Origin: an uncultured Kiloniellaceae bacterium
GTDB taxonomy: Bacteria > Pseudomonadota > Alphaproteobacteria > Kiloniellales > Kiloniellaceae
DNA length: 64,000 bases
Assembly: GCA_947500035.1 (NCBI GenBank)
Contig: CANMQP010000001.1
Coordinates: forward strand, 1-64,000
Direction: 5' to 3'
The notes under the pieces were generated by a model, which was not told the origin of the DNA, searched no databases, and saw only the letters and a program-made list of their open reading frames with translations. Of this stretch, positions 41,769-50,788 are shown piece by piece (position 1 is the stretch's first letter; each line of letters starts with the position of its first letter). The position numbers and the translations under genes are program-made.

Positions 41769-42403
41769 TGTCCCTCACCAGTGTAGAACGCGGCAGTGCG
41801 TTCTGCGGTTTCCTTAGCGATCAGCCTGTTTGTTCCGGTTGCGGCGTGGGCCTTGCCCCATTCTTCGGCCCATCCACGCAATGTTGCCTTGCCTGTCACG
41901 CTCTCGGCCCAAGCTTCGCCGGCCTCGATGGTCGATGTCACTTCGCCAGATAGGTGCATTTCTAGCCCCAGCAAAGCCAACTCCCACCCTACACCGGTTG
42001 CACCGGGGCCGTACTGATCCCAATGTGCCTGGCTTTTTGGGTCTGTCGGATGCTCATGTTCGAGCGTCAAAAATGCGCCTTCGTCTGACTGCTGGATTGT
42101 GACATTGACCCAACTGGTACTGCCGCCGAACTCCCAAGTAAGAGCCAATCGTCTGGGCGGTTCGCAGGCGACAATATCACCGTCCGCATTTCCTTCTATT
42201 GAGAAGTGCCCGCCTTGTTTGAAATCGCCAGAAACCTTCGCGAACCAACTCTGCACGCGCTCCTTGTCCGTCAAAGCACTCCACAAATCTGCCGGGGTCG
42301 TAGGGTAGTGGCGACTTGCACGCACGATATGCGTCGGTGCTCCATCGCGTTCACCGCTACCAACCTCCCGAAAGGACGCTCCAAGAGCTTCGTTAAAGTC
42401 CAT
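41765..42403 (-). CDS. SRPBCC (AHSA1/START-like) protein
   Basis: A 212-residue protein of the activator-of-Hsp90-ATPase-like SRPBCC family. The central ligand-binding domain contains IVRASRHYPTTPADLWSALTDKERVQSWFAKVSGDFKQGGHFSIEGNADGDIVACEPPRRLALTWEF split across the usual strands, and the region after FLTLEHEH closes the barrel, followed by a C-terminal helical part. The ligand is unknown. Its stop overlaps the ArsR start by 4 bp. ArsR/SRPBCC pairs are frequent across bacteria and are often thought to answer small hydrophobic molecules. Confidence 0.87.
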   Translation of the reverse strand: MDFNEALGASFREVGSGERDGAPTHIVRASRHYPTTPADLWSALTDKERVQSWFAKVSGDFKQGGHFSIEGNADGDIVACEPPRRLALTWEFGGSTSWVNVTIQQSDEGAFLTLEHEHPTDPKSQAHWDQYGPGATGVGWELALLGLEMHLSGEVTSTIEAGEAWAESVTGKATLRGWAEEWGKAHAATGTNRLIAKETAERTAAFYTGEGQ

Positions 42404-42427
42404 CTCATTGTCCTCACTAGCACCAAC

Positions 42428-42449
42428 AATATTAGTTCACACTAATATT
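42428..42449. promoter_or_regulatory. Probable ArsR operator
   Basis: AATATTAGT-TCAC-ACTAATATT is a perfect inverted repeat with nine-base arms, 25 bp before the SRPBCC start. A further half-like GCTAATATC lies at about 42457. This is the right place for autorepression of the ArsR-SRPBCC operon. Confidence 0.78.
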
Positions 42450-42610
42450 ATTCATCGCTAATATCAAACTGGAGTTCCTACAGTGGTCATTCGCTGCGGC
42501 GCGGAATGATGGAGAAATGGGCTCAAAGGGTGAATTCGCTGCGCGCCCGACCAATGACCGGTTTTCGCTCACCTGCTGTTCTGGAGTCGGCTGAAAGCAC
42601 CCCTCACGGC

Positions 42611-43357
42611 CTAAAGTAACAACGCGCCGTCCCATAACAGCTTCGTTCCCGCAAGCGCCAGGAACAGGTATGCGATCCTGGTGAAGAGCAACTGACTTAT
42701 GAGGTGATGCAGACGAAAGCCAAGCAGAACACCCAGAACCAGGAACGGGGTCAGAAGCAGGCTCGCCGTCAGCGTTTCGTGGGAATACTGCGCGAGCGCC
42801 AAATAGGAAAACGTCTTGATCAGGTTGAGCGCGAAGAAAAAGACGCTGTTGGTGCCGACGAACAGCGATTTCTCCATTCCCCGGCTGAGCAGATAGCCCT
42901 TCACGGGCGGACCTCCTGCGTGCGCGACAAAACTCGCAAAGCCCGAGAGAGCGCCCAGGGAGAAGACTACAACCCGACTGGAGTCCCCGGTTGGTCGCCC
43001 GATCATCTGCGCGCAGGCGAATTGGAGAACGAACAGGAGCGCCATCCCTCCAATGGCCAACTTCAGTAACGCGGGGTCCATCCACTGGAAGGTGAAGGCG
43101 CCAACCACAATGCCGCAAAGAGCGCCGGGCAGCAGCGACTTCACATATGTCCAGGACCAGGAGTGCCGGTAATTCCAGATGTTTGCACAATCCATCACCA
43201 GAAGGATCGGCATCATCACCGTGACCGCCACTTGCGGCGTTTGGAACAGCGACATCAGAGGGACCGCGAGTACGCCGAGCCCGCCCGCGAAACCGCTTTT
43301 CGAAACCCCGGTCATCAGGACCGCAAAGGCGGCCACCAGATAAAACTCAACGGACAA
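42611..43357 (-). CDS. TauE/SafE-family membrane exporter
   Basis: A 248-residue membrane protein with about eight hydrophobic segments in the TauE/SafE (DUF81) pattern: GVSKSGFAGGLGVLAVPLMSL near the start and FVAHAGGPPVKGYLLSRGM near residue 140, which are the two repeated signature regions. Members are thought to move sulfite, sulfoacetate or other organosulfonates. It starts with TTG at 43357 behind GGAGAGAGGA. It is divergent from a LysR gene whose upstream region holds a long inverted repeat. Confidence 0.9.
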   Translation of the reverse strand: MSVEFYLVAAFAVLMTGVSKSGFAGGLGVLAVPLMSLFQTPQVAVTVMMPILLVMDCANIWNYRHSWSWTYVKSLLPGALCGIVVGAFTFQWMDPALLKLAIGGMALLFVLQFACAQMIGRPTGDSSRVVVFSLGALSGFASFVAHAGGPPVKGYLLSRGMEKSLFVGTNSVFFFALNLIKTFSYLALAQYSHETLTASLLLTPFLVLGVLLGFRLHHLISQLLFTRIAYLFLALAGTKLLWDGALLL

Positions 43358-43419
43358 ATCCTCTCTCCTCGGCGATGCGTTTCTGAGAAAGGGGAATAGG
43401 CTTGTGATGGAAATATGGG

Positions 43420-43451
43420 AAACAGTTTTATATGATTTTATAAAACTGTTT
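43420..43451. promoter_or_regulatory. Long inverted repeat, probable LysR operator
   Basis: AAACAGTTTTATA and TATAAAACTGTTT are perfect 13-base arms around a six-base spacer, between the divergent TauE and LysR genes and ending 11 bp before the LysR start. The position fits autoregulation and control of the exporter gene. Confidence 0.75.
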
Positions 43452-43462
43452 TGGAGATACTT

Positions 43463-44317
43463 GTGCCACTTGACCTCAAAGAACTTGAGAGCTTTGTAAT
43501 CTCAGCCGAGACCCTGAATTTCTCAGAGACGGCAAAGCGCCGCAACACGGTTCAATCGGCGGTCAGCAGCCACATTCTAAAGCTTGAAGAACTGGTCGGG
43601 CAGCGGCTCTTCGACCGCAAGCGCGGGCAATCCATGCGGCTGACGGCGGAGGGCGAAGCCTTTGTCATCTATGCCCGGCGCATTCTCAATCTGACGGATG
43701 AAGCGATCGATAGTATCAGGCAGTCGCGGGCACAGAGCGTCATCCGGCTGGGGACCACCAGCACGCTCGCCGTTTCGGTTCTCTCAGGTGTGTTGGAAGA
43801 CTTCGCCCTTCAGTTTCCCAAGGTGCGGGTCGAAGTCTCCTGCGACCGGAGTGCGGCCACGATCCGCCGTTTCGATAACGGCGACTTCGATCTCGCCTTT
43901 ATCACCGATCAGGGCAAGCGACCGGGCCGGCTCTTTGTCGAGAACGTCGAGCTGGCCTGGGTGTCGGGTCCCCGTTTCAGCTTCGACCCGGCAAAGGGCG
44001 TACCTCTCGCCTTCCTGACCGACGGTCGCGATCTCCGGCGCTTTGCCATGAACGCCCTGGACAAAGCAGGACAGGAAAGCCACATCGCGCACACCAGCCC
44101 GGATCCCATAGGGCTGCGCGCGCTGATTATTGCCAACCTCGCCCTCACGGTCATGCCGAAGATCGCCGCAATGGCGCCTCTGAAAACTCTCTCGGAAAGC
44201 GATGGTCTGCCGAACCTGGGCCGCCTGCCGATCTCTGCTTACCAGAGGGTCGGCATCAGCCGGAAAGACGTGGACGCGCTAGGGCGGGCTTTGCTTACCC
44301 ATACCCTGAAAAGCTGA
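43463..44317 (+). CDS. LysR-family transcriptional regulator
   Basis: A 284-residue regulator. The N-terminal winged helix (about 1-60) has ELESFVISAETLNFSETAKRRNTVQSAVSSHILKLEELVGQRLFDRK, and a C-terminal ligand-binding domain starts near residue 88 (SVIRLGTTSTLAVSVLSGVLEDF). GTG at 43463 was chosen because GGAG lies six bases upstream; the longer frame starts with TTG inside the inverted repeat. It probably controls the divergent TauE-type exporter. It ends 18 bp from the convergent D-lyxose-isomerase-like gene. Confidence 0.9.
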   Translation: MPLDLKELESFVISAETLNFSETAKRRNTVQSAVSSHILKLEELVGQRLFDRKRGQSMRLTAEGEAFVIYARRILNLTDEAIDSIRQSRAQSVIRLGTTSTLAVSVLSGVLEDFALQFPKVRVEVSCDRSAATIRRFDNGDFDLAFITDQGKRPGRLFVENVELAWVSGPRFSFDPAKGVPLAFLTDGRDLRRFAMNALDKAGQESHIAHTSPDPIGLRALIIANLALTVMPKIAAMAPLKTLSESDGLPNLGRLPISAYQRVGISRKDVDALGRALLTHTLKS

Positions 44318-44335
44318 ACGGGTGCGGCAAGCTGC

Positions 44336-45019
44336 TTATTGCAGCGCTTTGTAATCCCCGACCAGCAAGCGATGCTTGGGCTCGTCTTCTTCGATGTCGG
44401 GGAAACGGCCGATCGGATTGAGGAAGTAGTTGTCCACATGGTCGTCGTTGACCGTCGAGACCTCACCCACGAGCACGTCTTTCCCCTCGCCCCAGAAGGC
44501 GTGGTAGACACGCGGCAGGAGCGTGACGCTCTCTCCGGGCTTGAGGCGCAGGATGTCACCCGCGGCAAAAGTTCGTTCCACCCCATCGGTGAAGACCGTC
44601 ACTTTACGCTCCCGGTCCAATTCGCCTTCGTCATCGGAATGGTAGAGCTTGATGGCCAGATCGCCGCCGCCGCGGTTGATGATGTCCTCCGCCTTGGACT
44701 CGTGATAGTGCATCGGCGCGAGCTGATCCTTTTTCGAGATCATGATCTTTTCGGCGTAGAGCATGCCCTTCCCCGACGCCAGGTCCTCCTGACGTCCGTT
44801 GCGCACGGTGAAGAGGAAGAGACCGGTTTTCCCGTAATCGCCCAGCCCGTAGTCCGTGATGTCCCAGCCCAGGCCTGCGCGGAAGATTTCGCTGCAACTC
44901 TCCTTGCGGCTGGCCCAATCCTTCTCGCTCCAATGGGCAAAGGGCGGCAGGACGAAGCCAAAGGACTCGATGAAGGCCTGTCCTTCGCGGAGGATCTCGT
45001 TGATTTCCGAACGTTTCAT
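44336..45019 (-). CDS. D-lyxose isomerase family cupin
   Basis: A 227-residue protein of the D-lyxose ketol-isomerase family, cupin enzymes that use manganese to interconvert D-lyxose and D-xylulose (and often D-mannose and D-fructose). The metal site is in LAPMHYHESKAEDIINRGGGDLAIKLY, with the late metal-binding histidine in LLPRVYHAFWGEG. The N-terminal FGFVLPPFAHWSEKDW is typical. It ends a sugar ABC operon, so it probably processes the imported aldose or a derivative. ATG at 45019 is 18 bp after the Dabb gene. Confidence 0.88.
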   Translation of the reverse strand: MKRSEINEILREGQAFIESFGFVLPPFAHWSEKDWASRKESCSEIFRAGLGWDITDYGLGDYGKTGLFLFTVRNGRQEDLASGKGMLYAEKIMISKKDQLAPMHYHESKAEDIINRGGGDLAIKLYHSDDEGELDRERKVTVFTDGVERTFAAGDILRLKPGESVTLLPRVYHAFWGEGKDVLVGEVSTVNDDHVDNYFLNPIGRFPDIEEDEPKHRLLVGDYKALQ

Positions 45020-45037
45020 CTTCTTGTTTCCCGATAC

Positions 45038-45352
45038 CTAAACCGCAACTTCCATATCGAACACCAGAATTCCGTCTTTGCCGCCCTCGGCCGCCGCGAC
45101 GAGCCTCGCGCCGATCGCGAGATGCTCGTCATCTACCAGATAGGCATTCAGCGCCGCCGCGTCCGCAAAGTTGATGATAAAGCCCTCGCTGTGGCCCTTG
45201 TCCATGCCTTCCGGGCTGACGTTGCCGCCGTATTCGATCCCGAGAAATCCGGGATGATGATCCTGCAATCCCGCAAGCCCTTCGTAGATCCCGCGTTTGA
45301 GATCATCGCTGGTGCCGGGTTGATATCGGATGAAGACGCAATGCCTGATCAT
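45038..45352 (-). CDS. Dabb (stress-responsive A/B barrel) domain protein
   Basis: A 104-residue single Dabb-domain protein: MIRHCVFIRYQPGTSDDLKRGIYEGLAGLQ, then GFLGIEYGGNVSPEGMDKGHSEGFIINFADAAALNAYLVDDEHL across the barrel. Dabb proteins form dimeric barrels and some act as small enzymes. Its ATG overlaps the stop of the Gfo/Idh gene by 4 bp, so it is translated with that gene. A role in handling a sugar-derived ketone or lactone is possible but not shown. Confidence 0.82.
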   Translation of the reverse strand: MIRHCVFIRYQPGTSDDLKRGIYEGLAGLQDHHPGFLGIEYGGNVSPEGMDKGHSEGFIINFADAAALNAYLVDDEHLAIGARLVAAAEGGKDGILVFDMEVAV

Positions 45353-46386
45353 GAGAACGCGATCCTCCTTCCCTCTTCGCTGGAGCGTTTTGCCGCCTCG
45401 ATCATGCGGATCGTCTCCCGCGCTTCCTCGACCAACACAGGCGGCGGACCGCCCCGCTCGATCGCCTCGCCAAGGAGACGGTAATACTCAAAATGCGCGC
45501 CGGGCACACTGGGCTCGCGCCGGGCGAAGAGTTTTCCCTTCTCCAGAACTGTCACCTCGGCCCAGCGATCCTGCGGCTCCACGCCGTAGCCGGGATCTTC
45601 CGGTGTCATGCCGCCACGAAGCTGTTCTTCCTGAATATCCATGTGCTTCTTCATATAGGACCCCTGGGTGCCGTGGACTGCATAGCGCGTGGAGAAATCC
45701 GCGGAAAGGACACTGGCCATCAGGTCGATCCGCTGCCGTCCCTTGGCCATACGGATATGAAAGCCATCGATGACCTGCGCGCCGGGCCGCGTCGAGGTAA
45801 TATCCGCGCTCAACCAGTCCGGCGTGCCGAAGAGGACCAGCGCCTGGTCGATCAGATGCGAGCCCAGGTCATAGTGCAGGCCCGTGGCCTTGCCCGGCTG
45901 GTCCTGCCAGATGTCGCTGACCTCGGGACGGAAGAATTCGAAATGCGCCCGGTAGGAATGAACATCGCCCAGAACGCCCTCGCCCATCAGCTTGCGCAGG
46001 GTCAGAAAATCAGAATCCCAGCGCCGGTTCTGGAAGCAGGACACAATGCGGTTGGCCTTCTTCGCCGCCGCAATAACCTTATCGGCTTCGGCGACCGAAG
46101 GCGTAAAGGGCTTGTCGGACACCACATGTTTGCCCGCCGCCAGCGCTTCGAGCATCAGCGGGACGTGCAGGTCGCTGGGCGCGGCCACGACAATCAGGTC
46201 GAGGTTTTCGTCGGCGCAAAGCTCCTTTGGTGTGGCATAGATCCGCGCATCCGGATAATCCTTTTTGACGTCGTCGGGCCGCGAGGATGCTACTGCCGTC
46301 AGCGCCAGTCCTGCCTTGTGAAACAGCGGCGCGTGAAAAACGCGGCCCGCCAGCCCATACCCGATCAATCCGACCCGTACCGCCAT
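45349..46386 (-). CDS. Gfo/Idh/MocA-family oxidoreductase
   Basis: A 345-residue NAD(P)-dependent dehydrogenase. The nucleotide loop GLIGYGLAGRVFHAPLF is at residues 6-22, followed by VVAAPSDLHVPLMLEALAAGKHVVSDKPF (about 70-97), with the EKP-like motif reading DKPF. The catalytic region includes NRRWDSDFLTLRKLM and GLHYDLGSHLIDQALVLFG with Asp and His residues as in sugar dehydrogenases. It probably oxidises a sugar or polyol. It lies 29 bp behind the ABC ATPase and shares a 4-bp overlap with the Dabb gene. Confidence 0.9.
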   Translation of the reverse strand: MAVRVGLIGYGLAGRVFHAPLFHKAGLALTAVASSRPDDVKKDYPDARIYATPKELCADENLDLIVVAAPSDLHVPLMLEALAAGKHVVSDKPFTPSVAEADKVIAAAKKANRIVSCFQNRRWDSDFLTLRKLMGEGVLGDVHSYRAHFEFFRPEVSDIWQDQPGKATGLHYDLGSHLIDQALVLFGTPDWLSADITSTRPGAQVIDGFHIRMAKGRQRIDLMASVLSADFSTRYAVHGTQGSYMKKHMDIQEEQLRGGMTPEDPGYGVEPQDRWAEVTVLEKGKLFARREPSVPGAHFEYYRLLGEAIERGGPPPVLVEEARETIRMIEAAKRSSEEGRRIAFS

Positions 46387-46415
46387 GAAATTAAGTGTCC
46401 TTTGTTAAGGCCGAA

Positions 46416-47528
46416 CTATGCAATCCGCTGCTCGGTCGCGGGATCAAAGAAGTGAATCTTGCCCATGTTGAAGGCGAAGGGCACATCCGCTCCGACCGAG
46501 AGCCCGGCGGCATTGCGCATACGCCCGGTGACTTCCTTGCCGCCGAGCTGAGTGACGACGAAGGTATCCGCCCCGGTCGGCTCCACCACCTCGACGCTGC
46601 AGTTCGCATGGGCGATATGTTCCGCCTTCGGGTCGGCACCATCCGGGTCGGTGATGTCTTCAGGGCGAATGCCCAGGACCACCGACTTTCCGCTGTAGCT
46701 TTGCAGCGAAGACGGCGGCCGTGGGACCGGCAGCGACAAAGAACGGTCACGCTGGGGGATCTCCACGGAAAGCGCACCGCTGCCATTCTCAATCCTGGCT
46801 TCGATCAGGTTCATGGTCGGTGAACCCATGAAGTCCGCGACAAACATGTTCGCGGGCTTGGAATAGACCTCATCCGGCGAACCAACCTGCTGCAGGATGC
46901 CGTCTTTGAGCACCGCGATCTGGGTCGCCAGGGTCATGGCCTCGATCTGATCATGGGTCACGTAGACAATTGTGGTGCCCAGCTTCTGATGCAGCCGTTT
47001 GATCTCAGTGCGCATATCCACACGCAGTTTGGCATCCAGGTTCGAGAGCGGCTCATCGAAGAGGAAGAGTTTCGGGTCGCGGACCAGGGCGCGTCCCATG
47101 GCGACCCGCTGGCGCTGCCCCCCGGAGAGCTGGCCCGGACGCCGCTTCAACAGATGCTCGATCTGCAGCATACCGGCAACGCCCTGGATCGCCTCTTCCC
47201 GCTCCGCCTTGGAGACGCCGCGCATCTCCAGGCCGAAGGCGATGTTCTCGGCCACGGACATGGATGGATAGAGCGCGTAGGACTGGAAGACCATGGCGAT
47301 ATCCCGCTTCGAGGGATGCAGGTCATTGACCACCTTGCCGTCGATGGCGATCTCGCCGGAGGTGATGCTCTCCAGGCCCGCGATGCTGTTCAAGAGGGTC
47401 GACTTACCGCAGCCGGACGGGCCGACCAGGACCAGAAAGCCGCCTTCTTCGATGGCAATATCGACGCCCTTGAGGACTTCCACATTGCCGTATTGCTTAT
47501 GGAGACGATTGATTTCGAGAAACGCCAT
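46416..47528 (-). CDS. Sugar ABC transporter ATPase (MalK/UgpC type)
   Basis: A 370-residue CUT1-family ATPase. Walker A is GPSGCGKST (about 37-45), signature LSGGQRQRVAMGRALVRDP, Walker B LFDEPLSNLDAKL and H-loop VYVTHDQIEAMTLA. The C-terminal MalK-like regulatory barrel (about 235-370) contains VVLGIRPEDI and ADTFVVTQLGGKEVTGRM. It energises the transporter formed by the permeases encoded upstream. Such ATPases can serve several sugar systems. It is 6 bp behind the permease gene at 47535. Confidence 0.95.
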   Translation of the reverse strand: MAFLEINRLHKQYGNVEVLKGVDIAIEEGGFLVLVGPSGCGKSTLLNSIAGLESITSGEIAIDGKVVNDLHPSKRDIAMVFQSYALYPSMSVAENIAFGLEMRGVSKAEREEAIQGVAGMLQIEHLLKRRPGQLSGGQRQRVAMGRALVRDPKLFLFDEPLSNLDAKLRVDMRTEIKRLHQKLGTTIVYVTHDQIEAMTLATQIAVLKDGILQQVGSPDEVYSKPANMFVADFMGSPTMNLIEARIENGSGALSVEIPQRDRSLSLPVPRPPSSLQSYSGKSVVLGIRPEDITDPDGADPKAEHIAHANCSVEVVEPTGADTFVVTQLGGKEVTGRMRNAAGLSVGADVPFAFNMGKIHFFDPATEQRIA

Positions 47529-47534
47529 AGCCGA

Positions 47535-48416
47535 TCAGCCCTTCACCGCGCCGGCCATCAGGCCGCGCACGAAATAACGTCCGGAGACGATGTAGACGAT
47601 AAGTGTGGGCAGCGCTGCCAGGATCGCGCCCGCGAAATGCACATTGTATTCCTTCACCCCGGTCGAGGAACTGACCAGATTGTTCAGCGCCACGGTCATG
47701 GGCTGGCTGTCGAAGTCGGCGAAGGAAGCGCCGAAGAGGAAGTCATTCCAGACGTTGGTGAACTGCCAGATCACCGTCACCACGATGATCGGCCCTGAAC
47801 TGGGCAGCAGAATGCGCTGGAAGATCCGGAAGAAACCGGCACCGTCTATGGTCGCGGCCCTTATCAGCTCGGTCGGAAAGGCGTCGTAGTAATTCCGGAA
47901 GAAGAGGGTCGTGAAGCCCAGTCCGTAAACCACATGCACCAGGATCAGGCCGTAGGTCGTGCCCGCGAGATCCAACATACCCAAAATGCGCGCCATCGGG
48001 ATGAGCACGATCTGAAAGGGGATGAAGCAGGAAAAGAGCATCAGACCGAAGACGATCCGGTGCCCGGGAAACTGCCACTTGGTCAGGACGTAGCCGTTAA
48101 TCGCGCCCAGGAGGGTCGAGATGATCACCGCTGGAATGACCATGACAAGCGAGTTGATGAAGTAAGGCTTGAGACCGGTCGGCTGCACGCCGATCTGCGC
48201 TTCGCCCCAGGCCTGGATCCAGGGTTCAATCGTGAAGAGCTCAGGAAAGGCCAGCATGTTGCCCTGGCGGATTTCCTCCAGAGGCTTCACCGAATTCACC
48301 AGCATGACGAAAAGCGGCAGCAGATAGAAAACCGCGAAGACGAGCAGGATCGCGTAGATCAGCGCCCGGGCGATAACACCGGTGCGAAGTGCTGTGTCCT
48401 TGGAAGCCGCGCTCAT
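47535..48416 (-). CDS. Sugar ABC transporter permease (MalG type)
   Basis: A 293-residue permease with six membrane segments; the first is at about 14-36 (GVIARALIYAILLVFAVFYLLPLFVML). The EAA loop around residue 190-210 reads FPTELIRAATIDGAGFFRIFQRILLPSSGPIIV, the contact point with the ATPase. It partners the MalF-type permease encoded just upstream, whose stop its ATG overlaps by 4 bp. A long periplasmic region follows the first segment, as usual for glucose/mannose-type CUT1 systems. Confidence 0.93.
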   Translation of the reverse strand: MSAASKDTALRTGVIARALIYAILLVFAVFYLLPLFVMLVNSVKPLEEIRQGNMLAFPELFTIEPWIQAWGEAQIGVQPTGLKPYFINSLVMVIPAVIISTLLGAINGYVLTKWQFPGHRIVFGLMLFSCFIPFQIVLIPMARILGMLDLAGTTYGLILVHVVYGLGFTTLFFRNYYDAFPTELIRAATIDGAGFFRIFQRILLPSSGPIIVVTVIWQFTNVWNDFLFGASFADFDSQPMTVALNNLVSSSTGVKEYNVHFAGAILAALPTLIVYIVSGRYFVRGLMAGAVKG

Positions 48417-49285
48417 GTCTTCTTCTCCCGCAGCTCGCTGTAGAGATAGGGAATGATGATGGAGGCGATCATCATCAGCATGATCACGGCAGAGGACGCA
48501 CCGATGCCCATCTGATTGCGGGTAAAGCTGTAGGAATACATGAAGGTCGCGGGCAGCTCCGTCGCCCGCCCCGGGCCGCCGTTGGTCAGGGCGATGACCA
48601 GGTCGTAGGCCTTGATCGCCAGATGCGCCAGTACCACGAAGGCCGAGAGGAAGGCCGGGCGCAGCATCGGAATCACGATCCGCCGGTAAAGCTGCCAGTT
48701 GGACGCACCATCGATCTGGGCCGCCTTGAGGATCTCGTTATCGATCCCGCGCAGCCCGGCGAGAAACATCGCCATGACGAATCCCGAGGACTGCCAGACT
48801 GCGGCGATGACCACCGTGTAAATCGCCATCTCCCGGCTCTTGATCCAGTTGAAGGAAAAGCTCTCCCAGCCCCAAAGGTGCATCACGTTCTCCAGGCCGA
48901 TACCCGGATCCAGGAACCACTTCCAGGCGGTGCCGGTCACGATGAAGGACAGCGCCATGGGATAGAGATAGATCGGCCGCAGCATCCCCTCGCCCCGGAT
49001 TTTCATATCCAGCAGGATCGCAAGCCCGAGGCCGATTACGGTACAGATCACGATGTAGAGAATGCCGAAGATCGCCAGATTTTTCAGGGCGATCGACCAG
49101 TGCCGCAGGCTAAAGAGTTTTTCGTAGTTCTCGAGCCCGACAAAACCCAGGGACGGCAGCATGCGTGAGTCCGAGACCGAGAGATAGCCGGTAAAGGCGA
49201 TGAAGCCGTAGACGAACAGCAGGATCAAGACAAAGCTCGGCGAGAGCACAAGCCGTGGCAGGTATGTCTGGAGCCTTTCGATCAT
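48413..49285 (-). CDS. Sugar ABC transporter permease (MalF type)
   Basis: A 290-residue permease with six membrane segments (the first is LVLSPSFVLILLFVYGFIAFTGYLSV). The EAA loop reads EILKAAQIDGASNWQLYRRIVIPMLRPAFLSAFVVLAHLAIKAYDLVIALTNGGPG, typical of CUT1 MalF-type partners. It is separated from the binding-protein gene by 157 bp holding a strong stem-loop, and its stop overlaps the next permease ATG by 4 bp. Confidence 0.93.
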   Translation of the reverse strand: MIERLQTYLPRLVLSPSFVLILLFVYGFIAFTGYLSVSDSRMLPSLGFVGLENYEKLFSLRHWSIALKNLAIFGILYIVICTVIGLGLAILLDMKIRGEGMLRPIYLYPMALSFIVTGTAWKWFLDPGIGLENVMHLWGWESFSFNWIKSREMAIYTVVIAAVWQSSGFVMAMFLAGLRGIDNEILKAAQIDGASNWQLYRRIVIPMLRPAFLSAFVVLAHLAIKAYDLVIALTNGGPGRATELPATFMYSYSFTRNQMGIGASSAVIMLMMIASIIIPYLYSELREKKT

Positions 49286-49361
49286 GGCGACCGTATTCTT
49301 TAATGTCTGCCAGGAAGGATTCCCGCCTCGGAAGCGTCGAACCCAGTTGGTGGCGCAGAAG

Positions 49362-49405
49362 TGAGTTGGCGATGGGAGTCCGTTGGAACACTCACCGCCA
49401 ACTCA
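49362..49405 (-). promoter_or_regulatory. Intercistronic stem-loop behind the binding-protein gene
   Basis: TGAGTTGGCG (49362-49371) and CGCCAACTCA (49396-49405) form a perfect ten-base stem with a 24-base loop, 38 bp after the binding-protein stop on the minus strand. No U-tract follows. It probably protects or limits transcripts so that binding protein exceeds permeases, as at malE-malF. Confidence 0.6.
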
Positions 49406-49442
49406 AGAGAGAAAGGAAATCCGATCCGGATTGCTGTCGAGA

Positions 49443-50708
49443 TTACTGGGCCACCTCGACGGCGGACACAAGTTCCTCGACGGCGGTTTCAGAGTCGAAC
49501 TCACCATTGAAGTGGGCGGTGACCACATCGTAGATGCCGTTCTTAACCGCCGCTGGTGCCGCATGGCCGTGCGCCATCGATCCGTAGAGCTTGCCGGATG
49601 CGTTCGCGGCCGCGAGTTCCTTCATGCCTTTTTTGCCGCAGGCATCGAAGGCTTCGTCGGAAACGTCGGTACGGGCGGGAACCGATCCCTTGACCACGTT
49701 GAACGCGGACTGGAACGACGGCGCCATGATCGAACTGGCCAGCTTCACCTGTGCGGCCTGCCCCTCTTCACCTACCGAGAACATGGCGAACTGATCGGAG
49801 TTGAAGGTCACCGTGCCCTGAGTCCCGGGGAAACGGAAGCAGAGGAAGTCCTCTTCAGGCTTCTGACCTGCCTTCAGAAACTCACCCTTTGCCCAGTCGC
49901 CCATGAACTGAACGCCGGCCTTACCCTCGATCACCATGGCCGAGGCCAGGTTCCAGTCGCGGCCGGAGAAGTTATCGTCTACATAGGAGCGCAGCGTCGC
50001 CATGCGGTCGAAGGCCTCCTTCATCTGATCGGACCCGAGCGCGTCCGTATCCAGATCCACGAAGGCTTTCTTGTAGAATTCCGGCCCGCCGACGGACATC
50101 ACCACCGCATCGAAGATGGTTGCGTCCTGCCAGGGCTGACCACCATGGGCAACCGCCGTGTAGCCGGCGCCTTTGATCTTATCCAGGGCGGCGACCAGCT
50201 CGTCCCAGCTCGTAGGTTGTGCAATGCCGAGCTCGTCGAAAATCTTCTTATTCGCCCAGACCCAGTTGGTCGAGTGCACATTGACCGGAGCCGAAATCCA
50301 CTTGCCGTCATGCTTGGCAAAGCGCTGCAGCGCGGCCGGAACCACGTCGTCCCAGCCTTCCTTGGCCGCGACCGCGTTCAAGTCGGCAAGGGCGCCTTCC
50401 GCTGCCCAGTCCTGAATGTCGAAACCGAGCATTTGAACTGCAGTGGGTGCATTTCCTGCTGTGACCCGCGCGCGCAGAACCGTCATGGCCTGCTCGCCGC
50501 CGCCGCCTGCGACAGGCATATCCTTCCAGGCCACGCCATTGCTCTCGAGGTCTTCCTTCAGCACGTTCAGCGCGCTCGCTTCACCACCGGACGTCCACCA
50601 GTGCAGAACCTCCACGGAGCTGTCAGCCGCCGACACGGCGCCCGCCGCACCGATCATGATTGCGCAGACGGCAACACCACCCGTCAGCTTCGAAAGATAA
50701 CGTTTCAT
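49443..50708 (-). CDS. Sugar ABC transporter substrate-binding protein
   Basis: A 421-residue periplasmic receptor of the CUT1 glucose/mannose type (GtsA-like). The signal peptide is cleaved after AVSA, and the mature protein begins [20 protein letters not shown], a hallmark of the group. [53 protein letters not shown] and [18 protein letters not shown] mark the sugar-binding cleft. ATG at 50708 follows AAGGGAGGATGAGAA. It is the first gene of the operon. A perfect LacI-type palindrome lies about 60-80 bp upstream of its start. Confidence 0.93.
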   Translation of the reverse strand: MKRYLSKLTGGVAVCAIMIGAAGAVSAADSSVEVLHWWTSGGEASALNVLKEDLESNGVAWKDMPVAGGGGEQAMTVLRARVTAGNAPTAVQMLGFDIQDWAAEGALADLNAVAAKEGWDDVVPAALQRFAKHDGKWISAPVNVHSTNWVWANKKIFDELGIAQPTSWDELVAALDKIKGAGYTAVAHGGQPWQDATIFDAVVMSVGGPEFYKKAFVDLDTDALGSDQMKEAFDRMATLRSYVDDNFSGRDWNLASAMVIEGKAGVQFMGDWAKGEFLKAGQKPEEDFLCFRFPGTQGTVTFNSDQFAMFSVGEEGQAAQVKLASSIMAPSFQSAFNVVKGSVPARTDVSDEAFDACGKKGMKELAAANASGKLYGSMAHGHAAPAAVKNGIYDVVTAHFNGEFDSETAVEELVSAVEVAQ

Positions 50709-50766
50709 TTCTCATCCTCCCTTAAGCGCCAAGCGCTGGATTTCTGTCCGCCGAACCGGATCTTTT

Positions 50767-50788
50767 TGATCTGTAACGTTACAGATCA
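50767..50788. promoter_or_regulatory. LacI-type operator O1 (sugar ABC operon side)
   Basis: A perfect 22-bp palindrome with core CTGTAACGTTACAG, 58 bp upstream of the binding-protein ATG. It would overlap or flank the operon promoter, the place for repression by the divergent LacI-DUF1479 protein. Confidence 0.85.
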
